DNA of 14,190 nucleotides from Maricaulis sp042095695 (GTDB lineage: Bacteria; Pseudomonadota; Alphaproteobacteria; Caulobacterales; Maricaulaceae): the NCBI GenBank assembly GCA_042095695.1, contig JBELMP010000054.1:1-14190 (forward strand). The letters run 5' to 3'. The translations under genes were made by a program, and so were the position numbers. Shown here one piece after another: positions 12,708 to 14,190 of the stretch. Each line of letters begins with the position of its first letter. Positions within the stretch are counted from its first letter, which is position 1. The notes under the pieces were generated by a model, which worked only from the letters and a program-made list of their open reading frames with translations, searched no databases and was not told the origin of the DNA.

Positions 12708-14021
12708 ATGAGAGACGGCGGACGGATCGCGGCGGCGATTGAAATTCTTGAAACACTGGAGACCCAGCACCGACCGGTGAAGGATGCGGTGCGCGATTGG
12801 GGCAAGGCCCATCGTTTCGCCGGATCGGGAGACCGGGCCTGGATTGGCGGGCTGGTGCTCGATGCGCTCCGGCACAAGCGCTCGGTCTCGCATGCCATGC
12901 AGGATGAGCGTGCGCGCGCCCTTGCCCTGGGCACGGCCGGTCGCATCTGGGGCTTTGGCGCGGACGAGCTGGATGCGGTTTTTGAGGGCGATGAGCACGC
13001 TCCGGAACCGCTGACTGCGCAGGAACGGGCGGGGCTTGAACGCGATATCGGTGATGCGCCCATGCCCGTGCGTGGCGATTTTCCCGACTGGCTGGAGGAA
13101 AGCCTGATCCGGGCCTTCGGAGAGGCTGCGGCTGAAGAGGGGCGTCTGCTGTCCGCACGGGCGCCCGTCGATCTTCGCGTACATGAGGTGAAGGTCGATT
13201 TTTCCAAAGCATTCAAAGAGGTGGCGTCCAAAATCAAATCTGTACAGGAATCGGAATTCACCAAGCAGGGGCTGCGTATTCCCTTGCGTGACCCGCGCGC
13301 CAAGTCCGCCGCGGCGGAGAGCATTCCCGCCTATGGCAAGGGTTGGGTCGAGGTTCAGGATATTGGTTCCCAGATCGCTGCGCTGGCAGCTGCGCCGCGG
13401 GCGGGCGCCCAGATTCTCGATTATTGCGCTGGGGCGGGTGGCAAGACGCTGGCGCTCTCGGCCTTGCTTCATAACACTGGGCAGGTTCATGCCTGGGACC
13501 TGGACTGGCGGCGACTGCGGGCGATCTGGCCGCGTCTGAAGCGTGCGGACACCCGCAATGTTCAAGTCCACGATGGTAAGGAAAACGAGGCCTTATCCGG
13601 ATTTGTTGAAGCTATGGATGTGGTTTTCTGCGACGCGCCCTGCACCGGTACAGGCACATGGCGCCGCCGCCCGGACGCCAAATGGCGTTTGAAGGCCAGC
13701 GCGCTAGAACGCCGGATGAGCGAGCAGGATACGGTTCTCACCAAGGCACAGCGCTATGTGAAGCCGGGCGGACGGCTGGTCTATGTGACCTGCTCGGTTC
13801 TGCCTGAGGAGAATGGCGATCGGGTCCAGGCCTTCCTCGATAGTGGTGCACCGTTTAAACCCGTCTCGGCGCTTGCGACCCTGCAGTCATCCGGTGGTCT
13901 TGTGGCAGGGGCAGAAGCGCGGCTGGAAGCTTGCCAGACCGATCACGGTGCGCTTCAGCTGTCACCAGCGCGCACGGATACGGACGGGTTTTACATCTGC
14001 GTGATGGAGCGCGAGAGCTGA
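12708..14021 (+). CDS. RsmB/NOP2/Sun-family rRNA (cytosine-C5) methyltransferase
   Basis: A 437-residue SAM-dependent m5C RNA methyltransferase. Residues 1–125 form a NusB-like RNA-binding domain (IAAAIEILETL, RFAGSGDRAWIGGLVLDALR). The catalytic domain carries motif I as DYCAGAGGKTLALS starting at residue 238, motif IV DAPCTGTGTWRRRPD with Cys312, and motif VI TCSVLPEEN with Cys362. Both cysteines of the two-Cys mechanism are present, so it should be active. RsmB methylates C967 of 16S rRNA. Other paralogues exist and the alphaproteobacterial guaB-linked copy is commonly annotated RsmB-like, so I withhold the symbol. AAAGGA (12695–12700) precedes the ATG at good spacing. Two long minus-strand open frames lie opposite and are shadows. 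A 33-codon frame overlaps its stop (TGATG). Confidence 0.94.
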   Translation: MRDGGRIAAAIEILETLETQHRPVKDAVRDWGKAHRFAGSGDRAWIGGLVLDALRHKRSVSHAMQDERARALALGTAGRIWGFGADELDAVFEGDEHAPEPLTAQERAGLERDIGDAPMPVRGDFPDWLEESLIRAFGEAAAEEGRLLSARAPVDLRVHEVKVDFSKAFKEVASKIKSVQESEFTKQGLRIPLRDPRAKSAAAESIPAYGKGWVEVQDIGSQIAALAAAPRAGAQILDYCAGAGGKTLALSALLHNTGQVHAWDLDWRRLRAIWPRLKRADTRNVQVHDGKENEALSGFVEAMDVVFCDAPCTGTGTWRRRPDAKWRLKASALERRMSEQDTVLTKAQRYVKPGGRLVYVTCSVLPEENGDRVQAFLDSGAPFKPVSALATLQSSGGLVAGAEARLEACQTDHGALQLSPARTDTDGFYICVMERES

Positions 14022-14122
14022 TGGGGGCAGCTAAAGCCATTGCCGCTTTCGTCCTCGGAATTGGAAGCTTTTTTGTTTTCGCGCGCTTAATCATTCCAAG
14101 GATTGATTATTCTCGTCCCTGA
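14021..14122 (+). CDS. Possible 33-residue single-helix membrane peptide
   Basis: ATG at 14021 shares one base with the rsmB-like stop (TGATG), the same arrangement as ccoI–ccoS. The 33-residue product has one hydrophobic helix (about residues 5–25, AIAAFVLGIGSFFVFARLII) and a short PRIDYSRP tail. The overlap and clean membrane-helix composition favour a real gene. Against it, a 33-codon frame can arise by chance and I recognise no homologue. Coding is possible rather than shown. Confidence 0.4.
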   Translation: MGAAKAIAAFVLGIGSFFVFARLIIPRIDYSRP

Positions 14123-14190
14123 ACGGAAAGCGAGAATGCTTGGTTCTACCTATACCCTTACCGGTCCTATCAGACCTTGGTTTTGGGATC

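Noticed and set aside
12197..13571. Two long minus-strand open frames (375 and 326 codons) opposite DUF3088 and the rsmB-like gene
   Set aside because: They overlap each other as well as a methyltransferase with both catalytic cysteines; compositions are Ser/Arg/Pro-rich, typical of antisense shadows in GC-rich DNA.
14134..14190. Open frame from an ATG at 14134 to the window end
   Set aside because: Only 19 codons are visible, the start has no clear ribosome binding site and the peptide matches nothing I recognise; cannot be judged without the next sequence.

Overview
The window is about 14.2 kb of GC-rich, gene-dense DNA. It looks like the chromosome of an alphaproteobacterium. The family assignments, the cbb3-oxidase maturation genes, the guaB–rsmB neighbourhood and the hspQ type all fit an aerobic marine or stalked-type lineage such as Maricaulales/Hyphomonadales or Caulobacterales; that placement is inferred, not proven. 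I see no insertion sequence, integrase, tRNA, rRNA, CRISPR array or phage gene. No stretch longer than about 200 bp lacks a gene; the longest is the 197-bp hspQ–ppx divergent region.

Left end (1–2869): the C-terminal half of a copper-transporting P1B-ATPase of the CcoI/FixI type overlaps a short ccoS. A convergent DUF2189 membrane protein follows, then a UreH/SafE-type cysteine-containing membrane protein. This is the tail of a cbb3-type cytochrome c oxidase assembly cluster; the ccoNOQP/GH part would lie upstream of the window.

Middle (2974–7320): an exported six-cysteine protein of unknown function; a Sec-exported isoaspartyl peptidase/asparaginase of the Ntn-hydrolase family; a convergent LysR-type regulator; a divergent exported TPR protein that ends in a clear intrinsic terminator; and a fumarylacetoacetate hydrolase-family enzyme. 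The LysR/TPR intergenic region carries a T-N11-A dyad inside the predicted lysR promoter.

Stress and ribosome block (7325–10216): hspQ is transcribed leftward from a region with a possible RpoH promoter and a structured leader. Transcribed rightward is a coupled set: Ppx/GppA phosphatase, RlmE rRNA 2'-O-methyltransferase (GTGA overlap) and an SRPBCC-like protein (2-bp gap).

Right end (10301–14190): guaB (IMP dehydrogenase) with its own promoter and a strong ribosome binding site, a MAPEG membrane protein overlapping a DUF3088 protein, an RsmB-like rRNA m5C methyltransferase, and a possible 33-residue membrane peptide overlapping its stop codon. Most of this is housekeeping. I found no convincing new multi-gene system. 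The items most worth checking are the hspQ leader, the lysR/TPR operator, the shared arginine-rich tails of Ppx and RlmE, and the two short overlapping genes (ccoS and the 33-codon frame).
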